This document shows positions 11,248-22,923 of a stretch of 64,000 bases of DNA, in pieces. Each line of letters starts with the position of its first letter. Position 1 is the stretch's first letter. The position numbers and the translations under genes were made by a program. The DNA is taken from assembly GCF_000003195.3 (NCBI RefSeq), contig NC_012874.2:2263001-2327000 (forward strand), written 5' to 3'. The notes beneath the pieces were generated by a model, which saw only the letters and a program-made list of their open reading frames with translations, ran no database searches and was not told where the DNA came from. Source of the stretch: Sorghum bicolor (Eukaryota; Streptophyta; Magnoliopsida; Poales; Poaceae).

Positions 11248-13053
11248 ATGACGGCGGAGGGGAAGAGCGGGGTGCGGCGGTGGCTCGTCGACATCAGCAG
11301 CTGGCGCCCCTCCTCCGCCCAGTTCGACGCTGCAGCCGCCCTCCTGCCGCCGCACGAGCGCCCCGCCATCTCCAGGTACCGTACCTGCTGCCCCCCCATA
11401 ACCTGTCCGTCCTCAACTCCACTGATGATCGGAGCTTCAAAACTTCACTGTTGCTCGCGCCACCAATTTGCACACGATGCAGTTAGCTTGGCATCGAATT
11501 GAGCTCGTTTCAGGCGTGCGCTTGCAGGTTCGTGAAAGAGGACGACAGGAAGCGGGCGCTCGTCAGTCGTCTGCTGCAGTACTCGCTCGTGCACCATCTT
11601 CTCCACATCCCGTTCCACCAGATCAACATATGCCGCACAGCCGAGGGGAAACCGTACCTAGTATGCACACTGTCTTTCAAATTCTCCTTAATTCCATCAT
11701 ATATGCAATCATCATCAACTTTGCAGGTTTCTATCTGGTACTCTGGCCGGTTGTATCCTGCCACTGACCTACTCCTGGATTGATTCATCTTGCAGAAGAA
11801 TAATTGTTCAGACTTCCCGAACTTCAACTTCAGCACCTCGCACCAGGGAGACTATGTCGGCATTGCATCAGAACAGCTTTACCTTGTTGGCCTTGATATT
11901 GTATCTGTTTCCGAGCCCCATGGAGAAACCGCCACCGAGTTTGTCAGCAACTTCTCGTCGTACCTCACTGACCATGAGTGGAACTGCATCGTTGGTGCTG
12001 GCACTCCCAGGGATGTGCTGACAGAGTTCTACAGGTACTATGTTTCGTTCAGGGATTTATTGGTAGATGACATATGCATTCAGAATCAGCAGTTCAGTCA
12101 TGGTATATTGCTTCGCATGTGTTGGGAGCTAAAGCATCTTATCTGTGGATCCTGGGAATCATCCATGCCATATCGATAATGACAAAAGTACTGTACTATT
12201 TCTAAAATTTCTTCATAACTAGCTTAAATATTCCTGATGTTGCAAATCAGTTGAGGTACCTGTGGCTTCAAATTTGCATTTGCGTTGTTTTTTGCCAATA
12301 AAGTGTACCTCTTACACGGCTCCTCATTCAATTATCTGAACTACATCAGAAAAAGTTGGAAGAAACCTCCCCCCCCCCCCCACCCCCCACCCCCGATCTT
12401 TAAAGCAATAGTTCTCTGTTTACCAAAAAAATTATACCTGTACTTTCAGCGCTAAGCATGATGCCATCTAATTTTCAGATGAGATTATTAACTTATTGTG
12501 TGAATATCATGTCAATATTAATGATGACGTTCGGTGTTACTTCAAATTCAGTATGTGCATTACTCTGTTCTTTATAGGTATTGGTGTCTCAAAGAAGCAT
12601 TTGTCAAAGCCGTAGGTGCTGGCATTGGGTTTGGGTTGCGTCGACTTGAATTCCACCATGAAGACTGGACTAACATTTCCATTTGTATTGATGGTGAAGT
12701 GTCTAAGAAATGGAGATTCTGGCTTTTCAAACTTGATGAAACACACTTGGTATGTATCGATATAGTAACATCAACTTAACACACAGAGTATATATAGTTC
12801 TAAAAGTATATTTCAAGCATAGAGAATGGATACTCTGTCCAGTTTTGTTCTCAGGGCTGCTTATTTACTAACCATCCACTAATGGAAATTGCAGGCATCT
12901 ATAGCAAAAGGGCATCCAGAGGATGGTATAAACAGCTTCAAGAAAACATTGTCCAATGTGATTATTGCAGAGAAACAGTTATCTTCTGCACTATATAGTC
13001 CAGAAGAAGCTTTTACTTTGCGTACAGTGGAACAGCTTACACAATCATCATAG
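11248..13053 (+). CDS. 4'-phosphopantetheinyl transferase, Sfp/AASDHPPT type
   Basis: The enzyme transfers phosphopantetheine from coenzyme A to a serine of carrier proteins. Five exons join in frame with GT-AG introns: 11248-11375, 11528-11660, 11796-12034, 12578-12749 and 12895-13053, giving 276 residues. The family motifs are present: TSHQGDY near 101, the metal-binding GLDIV with D121, and WCLKEAFVKAVGAG from W169 with the conserved lysine-glutamate pair K172-E173. The N-terminal RRWLVDISSW and the LEFHHED stretch are also typical of the eukaryotic AASDHPPT branch. Carrier targets (plastid, mitochondrial or cytosolic) cannot be told; no clear transit peptide is visible. A decayed copy of the 3' end follows downstream. 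Confidence 0.92.
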
Positions 13054-13839
13054 GGGTAATTGGCTAACAGGTATCAGGCATTCTTGACATCTACAGTCAC
13101 CTACAACAGCAGGACCATATAATAGATGTCTGAATATGTTCCCAGCACTCCAGGCTCCTAATAATCTAATATACAGCCACATGTCAACCATGGAAGGTCT
13201 TGTTTTACAGCTTCATCATGAAAATTAGGGAAGATGCATCTCTTCTATTACAGAAAGTGGTGTTGTAGCCTTTGGTTTTCTATGACAGAAGACCATACCA
13301 GGAGCACGAGGTCTTTCTATTGGCTTGGGAGGACCTTGTAGGCCTACTCTCCATTCCTCCAGTCATGTAGTGCCATGGGGATAGACATTGGCGTGCCATA
13401 CGTTGACAAAAAAAGGGAATTTCTCTTGTAAATGAGAGCAATATACCATCTTTAGAGATTTGACACACATGAATATGAGTGACAGCGGAGGTCTATTTTA
13501 CGATGAATTCAGTCTGCTCATAATGAAGTGCAGTTGTCAGTTGATCAGTCTTGCCACCCTTGACCCAAAAACATTTCTTTTTACAAACCAACCAAAACCA
13601 TATCCAAACTATGCAAAAATTCATCTGCTTAGCTCTCCATCCATCTCTCGTCATCCAAGTTAGAGAGGGGAAGGTTTGAGAGAGAAGTGGGGAGTTGTTG
13701 GTGATGATCTGTATATTTGTCTAAACCCAAAATTTCGGGTGGGCTGTTTGGGGTAACTTGATTATGAGAAAGAGCAGATTTAGGATTCAACTATGTTTGC
13801 AAAAAAGGTATTTTTTTTGGTCAACCCAAATTTGTGTTT

Positions 13840-15650
13840 GTGACGCATAGAGAATGGACAACACCATACCATTTGTGGTCTTGTGAAGCTTATTTAATCA
13901 CCATAACCAGTGGATGTTGTAGACACCTACATCTAGCAAAAGGTCATCTAAAGGATATAGTAAGAAGCCACAAAAAATTGTTCTATCTAGTCAATGTGGA
14001 GGAACAATTAGGCCTAGTTTAGTTTCCACCCGTCACATAGAATCTTTGGACATATGCATGAAATTAAATATAGACGAAAATAAAAACTAATTGCACAATT
14101 TGTCTATAATTTGTAAGACAAATCTTTTGAACCTAGTTAGTCCGTGATTTGACAATAATTGTCAAATACAAACCAAAGCTAAAAAAAAATTCGCGAACTA
14201 AACAAGGCCTTACATATTGTGCTGCCTATTCCAGAGGAAACTTTCACTTTGTGTTCATGAAGTAGTAGTAGGTGGGTTTGGGTCTACTTATGACTATGAT
14301 ACACAGTTCTCATGCGTGTTCGAGAAAAAAAAAAAGAAATTTTCACTTTGTGGATAGTGGAACAACTTTTATGTTAAAAGTGGAACAACTTTTATGTTAA
14401 AAGAGTAATTAGCATTCTCCAAATCTACAATAATCTACCACAATAATACCAAATGAAAAGTTCTATTAGTATGTCCTTGGAATTCTTTTTCCTAATATAA
14501 AACAACATTACATACATAGAATCTTTGCCTTGTTCATCATGAATAGCTAAAAAAAAGGTATCATTCCAGTTACAGAAATGGGAGCTTGGGGCCTTTGGTG
14601 TTCCATGATAGACGTTGTAATAATGAACTTGTACTATTTAGCTACATAATCTAGTAATTTTGAAAAGTTTTGATGAACTAGCACTAGTTAATTACTCTGG
14701 TCATTTTCAGTTGTCAGATCAGTGTTCATCAACTGCAAAAATAAAGGTTTATTGATGTACATTTGTGTGACAAAAGGAAAGTTATAGACATACAACATCA
14801 ACATATTACCATGTTTACAATTTTTGTCCCAAAGAAATCCAATGTTACATATACAACATGGCATATTATTAATGTTACTTTGCCTCTTTTTTGTCCTTTT
14901 ATTTTTCCTAATATACTTTATTTTGTGCAATGTTGCTCCATTCATCTCATACATTACAAATGGATGCACTAATCATAAATTACAATTTTGATAATAAATT
15001 CCTAGGCTTGAGTATTATTTTAGCTCTTAATTGGACTTCCAATAATGCCTACACATGATTGTACGTGTGACGAACGATCTTAGATATCTTTTTCTCTTGA
15101 CGTAAATCAGAACATCCTAGAAAGAAAGAAAAAAAAAAACAGGCTGACTAGTGACTACGTAGAATGGCAACAAAAGTCAGAATGACTATTGACTCTAGGA
15201 GTCTAGGATCATGCAAAATGTAAAGGAGCAGCAGAATGACTCTTGACTCGATGGGCACGGACATGGCGCGAGGGGCAGAGCAGGAGCAAACACAGAAAGC
15301 AGCGGCTGAACGACTCCCAGTGAGGCACGGACATAGAGCGAGAGGGCCGAGGGGAGCTTCTTCATTTTTCCTATATATATTGTTCATTCTTATTCTATGT
15401 ATATGTTATCGTAAGAATGCAGAAAATTGGAATTTCTCTTGTAAATGAGAGGAGTACCATCTGTAGAGGTTTGACAGAGATGAAGAGGAGGTTTTAGAAC
15501 GAATTCAGTCTGCCAATGAAAAAAAAATGCAGCAACATGCAAAATTTGCAGAAACTTCTGTTTGACTTGTAGTCCAGATGTTTGCAAATACTCGAAGTTG
15601 TTTCTGCTGACACCTACAAACACTTTGAAAATGCTGTGCTGTGTGCTGTT
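13840..15650 (+). pseudogene. Decayed duplicate of the phosphopantetheinyl transferase 3' end
   Basis: From 13844 the sequence realigns with intron 4, exon 5 and the 3' flank of the upstream transferase gene. The word 'gcatagagaatgga' occurs at about 12818 and 13845. 'Tctagcaaaaggtcat' matches the start of exon 5, and 'ccagaggaaactttcacttt' matches its end. Later 'cctttggtgttccatgatagac' (about 14600) matches 13270-13290, and 'ggaatttctcttgtaaatgaga' (about 15430) matches 13415. The copy has substitutions, stop codons and several insertions, including a MITE at 14011-14209, a 23-bp tandem repeat at 14356-14402, and a block of roughly 780 bp between about 14620 and 15400. It cannot encode a working enzyme. 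Confidence 0.75.
14011..14209. mobile_element. GGCC-type Tourist-like MITE with TTA duplication
   Basis: This 199-bp element runs from GGCCTAGTTTAGTT to the inverted AACTAAACAAGGCC and is flanked by TTA on both sides (14008-14010 and 14210-14212). The 3-bp TTA duplication places the family in the Tourist/PIF-Harbinger type. Confidence 0.85.
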
Positions 15651-15930
15651 GATCAATTTTGCCAGAAACAGCAGGCAGCCCTATATCTGTCATCAAGACT
15701 CAAGAGAAGAGACACCCCAATTAATCTGCTCTTCTTTCCCGCCATTCCCTCCCTACCCTTGAAAAACTCGAAACCTTTTTTTTTGTTTCTATCGTAACGC
15801 AAAATACCATGCATCTCCAAACTAGGCAAAAAAAAAAAAAAAAAAAAAAATCTCTTGCCGTTCATGTCCGTGGCTGCCTGCCCTCCGTCGGAGCAGGCGG
15901 CAGCACGCGTTCCCCGCCGCAGCAGCAGCC

Positions 15931-18167
15931 ATGGGCCAGTGCTGCTCCAAGGGCACCGGAGAGGCCGCCGCCGCCGCCGCCGAGTCGGCACCAAAGGCGC
16001 AGGCGGCAAGCCGCAGCGCGTCGTCCGCGAACAACGAACGTCCGTCCTCGTCGTCCGCGGCGGCTGGCGGCGGCACGACGAAGCCGGCCTCGCCCACCGG
16101 CGGCGGCAAACCGGCGACGGCGGCGGCCGTTGGCCCTGTGCTTGGTCGTCCCATGGAGGACGTTCGCGACACCCACTCGATGGGGAAGGAGCTGGGTCGC
16201 GGGCAGTTCGGCGTGACGCACCTGTGCACGCACAGGGCGAGCGGCGAGAAGCTGGCGTGCAAGACGATCGCGAAGCGGAAGCTGGCGACCAAGGAGGACG
16301 TGGACGACGTGCGTCGGGAGGTGCAGATCATGCACCACCTCTCCGGGCAGCCGAACGTGGTGGCGCTGCGGGGCGCGTACGAGGACAAGCAGAGCGTGCA
16401 CCTGGTGATGGAGCTCTGCGCCGGCGGCGAGCTCTTCGACCGCATCATCGCCAGAGGGCAGTACACGGAGCGGGGCGCGGCGGCGCTGCTGCGGACCATC
16501 GTGCGGATCGTGCACACCTGCCACGCCATGGGGGTGATGCACAGGGACATCAAGCCCGAGAACTTCCTGCTGCTCAGCAAGGACGAGGACGCGCCGCTCA
16601 AGGCCACCGACTTCGGCCTCTCCGTCTTCTTCAAGGAAGGCGAGATGCTCAGGGACATCGTCGGCAGCGCCTACTACATCGCCCCCGAGGTGCTCAAGAG
16701 GAAGTACGGCCCGGAGGCCGACATCTGGAGCGTCGGCGTCATGCTCTACATCTTCCTCGCCGGCGTGCCTCCCTTCTGGGCAGAGAACGAGAACGGCATC
16801 TTCACCGCCATCCTGCGAGGCCAGCTCGACCTCTCCAGCGAGCCATGGCCGCACATCTCGCAGGGAGCCAAGGATCTCGTCAAGAAGATGCTCAACATCA
16901 ACCCTAAGGAGCGCCTTACGGCGTTCCAGGTCCTCAGTAAGTAGCCACATCGTTACCACCAATCAATCATAGAAGATGGACATAATATGCATGATCAATA
17001 ATTGTGGCTGGCCTCAACACGCGGATTTGAAAAAAACCTTGTAGATCACCCATGGATCAAAGAAGATGGCGATGCACCTGATACGCCGCTTGATAATGTT
17101 GTTCTCGGCAGGCTCAAGCAGTTCAGGGCCATGAACCAGTTCAAGAAAGCGGCATTGAGGGTACATATCTGATAAGAATGGAGAACTTCTCAACAACAAT
17201 GCTTGTATACAAGGAAAAATTTTCATTATGCCCTTTGATGAACTAATGTAGATCATAGCTGGGTGCCTATCTGAAGAGGAGATCACAGGGCTGAAGGAGA
17301 TGTTCAAGAACATTGACAAGGATAATAGTGGGACCATTACGCTTGACGAACTCAAGCACGGGTTGGCAAAGCATGGACCCAAGCTGTCAGACAGTGAAAT
17401 GGAGAAACTAATGGAAGCAGTGAGTTTCCAGAGTACAGACTTTTTTTTTTAAAAAAAAAGTGATTCTCTCAAAGTGAAGAGGTAATCTCAATATCTCTGT
17501 TTTGAAATGTTTTATATAATTCCAGGCTGATGCTGATGGCAACGGGTTAATTGACTACGACGAGTTCGTCACCGCAACAGTGCACATGAACAAATTGGAC
17601 AGAGAGGAGCACCTTTACACAGCATTCCAGTATTTCGACAAGGACAACAGCGGGTAAGTTGAATGGTTAAAATGATACAGCTGGTAGCTGGTACCTCAAT
17701 TCTGGACAACATATATATCAGAGAACACATATAATATATTCATTTATCTCACAGGTACATCACTAAAGAAGAGCTTGAGCACGCCTTGAAGGAGCAAGGG
17801 CTGTATGACGCCGACAAAATCAAAGAGGTCATCTCAGATGCCGACTCTGACAATGTAAGGAACAAATATTATGTAAATTTTAGTTGACATATAATAAACT
17901 ATAGAAACCACAGCAGCATTATCAACTCGTGAGGTGGCGGTGTTAGAAAAATAGAATCCACTATATCAAATGGCTAACTTGTCATGATTAATTGTTCCTC
18001 GTACTGAGCATATGTGTTTTTAGTTTCTTATTAAATCAAAAGACTTATGTTTACTTTTGCACATGTAGGATGGAAGGATAGATTATTCGGAGTTTGTGGC
18101 AATGATGAGGAAAGGGACAGCAGGTGCTGACCCAATGAACAAGAAGAGGCGAGACGTAGTCCTATAG
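15931..18167 (+). CDS. Calcium-dependent protein kinase (CDPK/CPK)
   Basis: This is a serine/threonine kinase fused to a calmodulin-like domain, acting in calcium signalling. Six exons join in frame: 15931-16936, 17045-17160, 17252-17419, 17526-17653, 17755-17854 and 18069-18167, giving 538 residues. The start MGQCCSKG offers G2 for myristoylation and C4/C5 for palmitoylation, predicting membrane attachment. The kinase domain spans about 82-340 with glycine loop LGRGQFGV, K111, HRD at 204-206, DFG at 227-229 and APE at 251-253. A junction segment follows, then four canonical EF hands: [36 protein letters not shown] and [12 protein letters not shown]. The N-terminal variable region is Ala/Ser-rich. 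Which CPK family member it is cannot be decided here. Its upstream region consists of the decayed transferase duplicate and a poly-A run in the leader. Confidence 0.96.
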
Positions 18168-18903
18168 TGAAACAGCAAGTGTGTAATGTGTATAGCAGCT
18201 CAAAACAAGCAAATTTGTACATCTATCCACAAATGCAATGGAGTTACTTTTTGCGAATGAGTTCATGGATGGTTGTGTACATTGTGCTATTGATTGCAGG
18301 GAATCTGGATGCTATGCATACTTAGGAACTGAGAAAGACATGGACGAGTGCATGATGCATGCTAATCAGTCTGGAAGTCCTGAACCAAACAGAAGCTTGA
18401 CGTACTACTGCTAGAGACAGAACAATAGGATGACGATTCAGCAAGTGCATATTACAGAAGGCTACTGCTGGCATGTATTATTCTCATTGTCCTTGCACAA
18501 AAATAGAAGACACATTTGAGGGAACAACATGCAACGAGATCTACTGATAAGGTAACCATATGACAGAACACATAATGATGTCAATTTATTAAACAATAAA
18601 AATAAGAGAAAAAAATAGAATGGTCAAAACAGATCTCAAATCATCACAAGATACAATTGGGGGGAATCTTTCTTTCTATATAAAAAAAGGCTACTGCTGT
18701 GAGCACTTCCACAGATTGTACAAGGAACATCTTCATACTTAAGACAACCACTGGAAAAAAAAAAGAATGGTCTATATGGTGGCAGGGAAGAGGTAATAAC
18801 TTCTAAGTTTAATTATTTCACAAGAACATGTTTCTTGCATGTGGCAGAATGAATAAAAATATGGAACAGAGGAACTGGGAAGCTTGTTCTTACCTAGGAG
18901 AAT
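18168..18903. other. Untranslated and spacer sequence between convergent genes
   Basis: This stretch holds the 3' untranslated region of the kinase gene and, from the right, that of the small membrane-protein gene. No other gene or clear repeat is seen. Confidence 0.6.
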
Positions 18904-19707
18904 TCAGTCAGTAGTTTCTAGAGAACCCTTCGCTTGCAGACCTTCAAGTTCCCTTCGGCGGCGTTCTCTCTATATAGTTGAACACGAAGTTAAATGACTT
19001 AATCTATAACATGCATACATCAAATCAAGAAATGAGTACACAGATGAACAAAGGTGTCCACAAAATGGTATTGTTCTGAATCCCGATAGAAATATCACAA
19101 GAACTCCTGAAGTATGATCATTGGAACGTACAGAGCTATAGTTTCAAATAACGTGCAAACTATGGATAGTATCATTTTTCATCCCAAGCTAGGCATTTCA
19201 GCAAACAGTTGGTGACACACACATTTGCAACTGGAAACGGAACAGAAGACCACAAATCCACTTAAATCTACACAAATGCTCTTGGTCTGAAATTAAGAAA
19301 CGCAAGGTAATGTTAATCCTAATCCAGGGAAAAGACTGCAAAGGCACAGCCCCCTCCCTGGCCACACAGACATTCCTGCAAACAGATGACGCACACGCCC
19401 CCATACAACATGGATCAGCGAGTGCGGCCAATTAAAGCCGTGGCATCAAGCATTGCTCGGCAGCGAGAATATAAGTATTGCGACTAGTAAAGTAAAGGAG
19501 GATTAAAGGCTAACGCCTAAAGCACTGAGCTCTGCGATGGGGGAGGGTGAGGAGAAAGGAGAAAGGGTGGGGCTCGTCTGGTACCCTTCGTTCCCAGTAG
19601 GGGTGGAAGCAGACGAAGTCGTAGACGGGGCTGATGGTGTTGAAGAGCGCGAGGTTGACGCCCATGAACACCAGCAGCCCCGTCATCGGGCGCGCTCGGT
19701 GCGGCAT
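18904..19707 (-). CDS. Small conserved-looking membrane protein, 62 residues
   Basis: Two exons, 19585-19707 and 18904-18969, join in frame across a GT-AG intron of about 615 bp. Exon 1 begins MPHRARPMTG and continues with one hydrophobic span, LLVFMGVNLALFNTISPVYD, then FVCFHPYWERR. Exon 2 begins RERRRRELEG and ends GSLETTD. The pattern is a short basic N-terminus, one membrane segment and a highly basic, charged tail. It resembles an uncharacterised family of short plant proteins with the SPVYDFVCF-PYWERR signature. The resemblance is from memory, and no function is known to me. Intron placement just after the ERR block and the clean splice sites argue that the gene is real. Size and topology would suit an organelle-membrane accessory subunit, but that is a guess. 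Confidence 0.75.
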
Positions 19708-19909
19708 CTCGCTCTCACTCCCTCCCTCCTCGCCCTTCGTCGGGCCAAGACCACCAGACAGACGGCTGGCTCGCCAAGGAAAGGCGCCGTGAACGGCTCG
19801 AGGACCGGACCCGCAGACGAGGCGGCGGCGGAGCGCGGACGGTCCTGGCGCTGGGGCTGGGCACCGTCGCACGGCGGAGCGAGAAGGGCGGGCCAGTCAG
19901 ACAGAGGTT

Positions 19910-20750
19910 GAAGACGAGTGCAGTTTATTGTTTTGGGCTTCCCAGAACTGCCAATACGTGGGCCGGGCCGCGTTAGGTTGCTTGCCCATGACGGACTCGC
20001 CCAACAGGCCGAGTGCTATTTTTTAATTGGCCAGGACGCCAGGTTGCTTTTTTTTTTTGAGATTTGATATACTGTTTTTTTTATTTTTTAGCACAAATAT
20101 TGTTTAATTTTCTTTAAGAGAGGTACCAATAGTCCATTTTTTTTATATATTACAATTAAGTACTTTCCTTTGCTCTAATTATATGTTTCCAGTATAAATA
20201 TGGCACATGACTAATTTTTTTATTATTGTTTAGTTTGTTGTCTCTCCACCCCATATATATTTTTCGGCTGGCTCTGCCACTGGTTCAGAGTGTCTCGACA
20301 AAAGGTAACGGGAGGCAGGAACTTGCATCGGGGCCATGCGAACACGACATTGAGGAACAGAGGGTCATTTGGCAGAGGATCCTGCTTCAACTCTAAAAAA
20401 ATATTATTTTTTAAAAAATATATAATAGAGTAGAACTTTATAATTAGCTTAAACTAAAACAGCTCATGAAAGTCAATAAGTCATCATAAAACAGAATGAC
20501 GTGTTGACGAATTGACTCATCATCACAGAAAAAGCATCATAGATCCTCAAATTTCTTATAGTGTCTCTATATATTGGATCCAGTTGTAACGTACAAGTAT
20601 ATTTGTTAGTTTCAAATTATAAGTTACTTTTACTTTTTTTTTACACAAATTTTGTTATGTATGTAAACATACGTTATATTTAGATACATAGCAAAACTAA
20701 TTTACTAAAAAAACTCAAAACGACTCATAATTTAGAATGAAAAGAGTACA
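19910..20750. other. Intergenic region with hAT-like and Stowaway-like remnants
   Basis: No gene is seen. A single hAT-like end (GGCTCTGCCACTG, about 20271-20283) is present without a matching partner. An inverted pair of 'ataagttactttt'-type words lies around 20618-20748. Confidence 0.45.
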
Positions 20751-21099
20751 AAATTAAAAGATAGTTAAATTAAGATCTTACAGGTCGTCCTTAGGCCCTC
20801 AAAACTACAGAGATGGACCTGACTCATTCTATTCCACAAAGTAAATATAAAATTATAGATAGGATACGATCGAGGAGTGAAAAAAATAAGAATAGACCAC
20901 CCATTTCTCAAAACAAACACAAAATGATTGGATACCAATACTCGTTTCACACAACGGAGAACATACATACTCCTTTATTTGTAACGGTAGCAAGTTATTA
21001 TTAATTGTGACACTCAACGACAGAGATTATGTTGCACATCATATCGTTGGGGAAATTACTCACTTCTTAATTGGCTGCTTGGCGTAGTAGGGATCTGGT

Positions 21100-21255
21100 C
21101 GGTGGCGAAGCTAAAGCAATTTAAGGGATGATGCACTTGTCTTATATGTAAAAATATAAGCAACAACTATGATGAAAAAAATGATTTTAGTAGTGATTTT
21201 TAAAATTTTTGTGGGTGCATTTGCACCCACAAGCTATAATGTAGCTTCGCCACTG
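21100..21255. mobile_element. hAT-type MITE, 156 bp
   Basis: The ends are CGGTGGCGAAGCTA and the inverse of CAGTGGCGAAGCTA. The 8-bp direct repeat GATCTGGT flanks it at 21092-21099 and 21256-21263. Eight bases and a CAGTGGCG-type end are typical of hAT elements. Confidence 0.85.
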
Positions 21256-21414
21256 GATCTGGTTGACTGCTTAGTATTAGTACTATGGCATTCACTCTAA
21301 ATAAATGGTTTCAATTTCAAATAATTTGTAGTTGATAGCCAAGATCATATTATTAATACTTGGGTTGACATCATCAACCATGATAATCTTTGGTATGGAG
21401 GTAATGCACAAACC

Positions 21415-21693
21415 CATTGGCGGACTCAAGGGGGGGGGGGGGGGGGTTGGGGTGGCTGCAGCCCCCCTCTTGGGCTCAAAAAATGTTTAACAATTTTTCT
21501 TTTTAGTGAAAGACTTCATGTATTTGGTATTTTTCTATGTTTATTCTATGAATATTTACTTTTGAGCACTTTAAATCAATATTAAATTATCAATTTTAGC
21601 TATATTTATTAGTGTACTGGATTGAGCGAGCAAAAAAAAGTTTTAGCTATATTATTTAGCCCCCCTCTTGGTCCGTTTCTGGGTCCGCCACTG
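21415..21693. mobile_element. hAT-type MITE, 279 bp
   Basis: The ends are CATTGGCGGACTC and the inverse of CAGTGGCGGACCC, flanked by a perfect 8-bp CACAAACC at 21407-21414 and 21694-21701. It contains a G run of about 16 at 21430-21447, which may be a sequencing weak point. Confidence 0.87.
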
Positions 21694-21904
21694 CACAAAC
21701 CTAATGCTCATTGCTCACAACTTTCCTTTAGACCAACAAGCTGCTCTTGAAGTTCAATCTCTTATAGGAATTTTTGAAGGAAGGAAAGCTAGAAATACCC
21801 AATATCTTGTTCCAACAGGATATTTGGTTATTTCATTGTTTATTCTAAATTCAATTAACGGCACAAGTAGTAACATAACCTCCATCGAAGGGTGGACACG
21901 GGAA

Positions 21905-22175
21905 CATGTGGATCTAGGATTTTAATCGTGGAGATACGGACGAAAACGATATAGTTCATCAACATGGACATAACATAATTAGATCACTAAATGGTGATAA
22001 AATAGTTGTGAATGTAAAGTGTTAAGATTGTTGTATGGGCTGAACAGACTAGCAATTATATATAACAATGTATCATACATGTATATGCTATTAAAGGATA
22101 TATATACTAGATGTTTTTCAAAAAAATTTGGGGGGACAGCTGTACCCCCATGTTACTACTCTAGATCCGCCCCTG
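21905..22175. mobile_element. hAT-type MITE, 271 bp, degenerate
   Basis: The left end reads CATGTGGATCTAGG and the right end, inverted, CAGGGGCGGATCTAGA. The flanks are CACGGGAA and CAGGGGAA, matching at seven of eight positions. Confidence 0.65.
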
Positions 22176-22923
22176 CAGGGGAACGTACATGAAGCATTTT
22201 TTTTTAAAAAAAAGAATGGCATGTTGTGAGTTGTGACCATGGACCATGCATGAGATGATCGACGATTATATTTGGGATTGGGGAGGCAAAAATGATGATG
22301 AAATTTTTATGATGGTCTAATTATTGTATATTTGAATTGTAGTATAAATTTTATACTCATTGAATTATGTATAACTTAGTTATAGATTTATAATATCTAA
22401 ATAAATCTATAACTAAATTGATAATGAATACGAGACCGATTAAAATATATATTGGGTCGTTGTACGTATCTCATGTAACATGGACTCATATGATCCGTGC
22501 TCGAGTTAAAACAACTCATATCTGGTGACCATACGGAATCCGATTTTTATATATATTAGACTCCGTTGAGACTTACATATATATATTTGCTAGTCATATA
22601 TATTACAAAATTAAAAGATAGTCCATAAAGGGCTTACAGTAGGCCCTCAAAACTATATATATAGAGGCGAACGTGACTCATTCTATTCCACAAAGTAAAT
22701 ATAAATATGAGAAGTAAAAAACTAATAATAATAGATACCAAATTAACATTCCTCAAACCAAACAGGGAATAAATAAATAAATAAATAAATAAATAGCAAA
22801 CGTTTGTTTCACTTATTTGTTACAGTAACAAGTTATTAACTGTGAAACAGTACTCAACAGAGATTAATCAAGTTGTGACTGTGTGGACCATATATGGATG
22901 CATGAGACGTCGACGACGACGAT

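Larger units (their letters stand above)
20755..22868. repeat. Duplicated 3' flank of the PMEI-like gene (two copies)
   Basis: The segment just 3' of the PMEI-like gene (about 22610-22868) has a second copy at about 20755-21028 in the same orientation. Shared strings include 'gactcattctattccacaaa', 'taggccctcaaaacta', 'ttatttgtaacggtag/ttatttgttacagtaac', 'caagttatta' and 'cagagatta'. Similarity stops at the gene's coding end, so the left copy has no coding part. An (AAAT)n run at about 22767-22795 is specific to the right copy. Confidence 0.75.

Noticed and set aside
15809..16962. Large alternative frames over kinase exon 1 on both strands (up to 366 codons)
   Set aside because: They overlap the conserved kinase domain in other frames and have no recognisable motifs.
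22767..22795. Regularly spaced repeat considered as an array
   Set aside because: It is a simple AAAT microsatellite; no spaced CRISPR-like array exists in this eukaryotic sequence.
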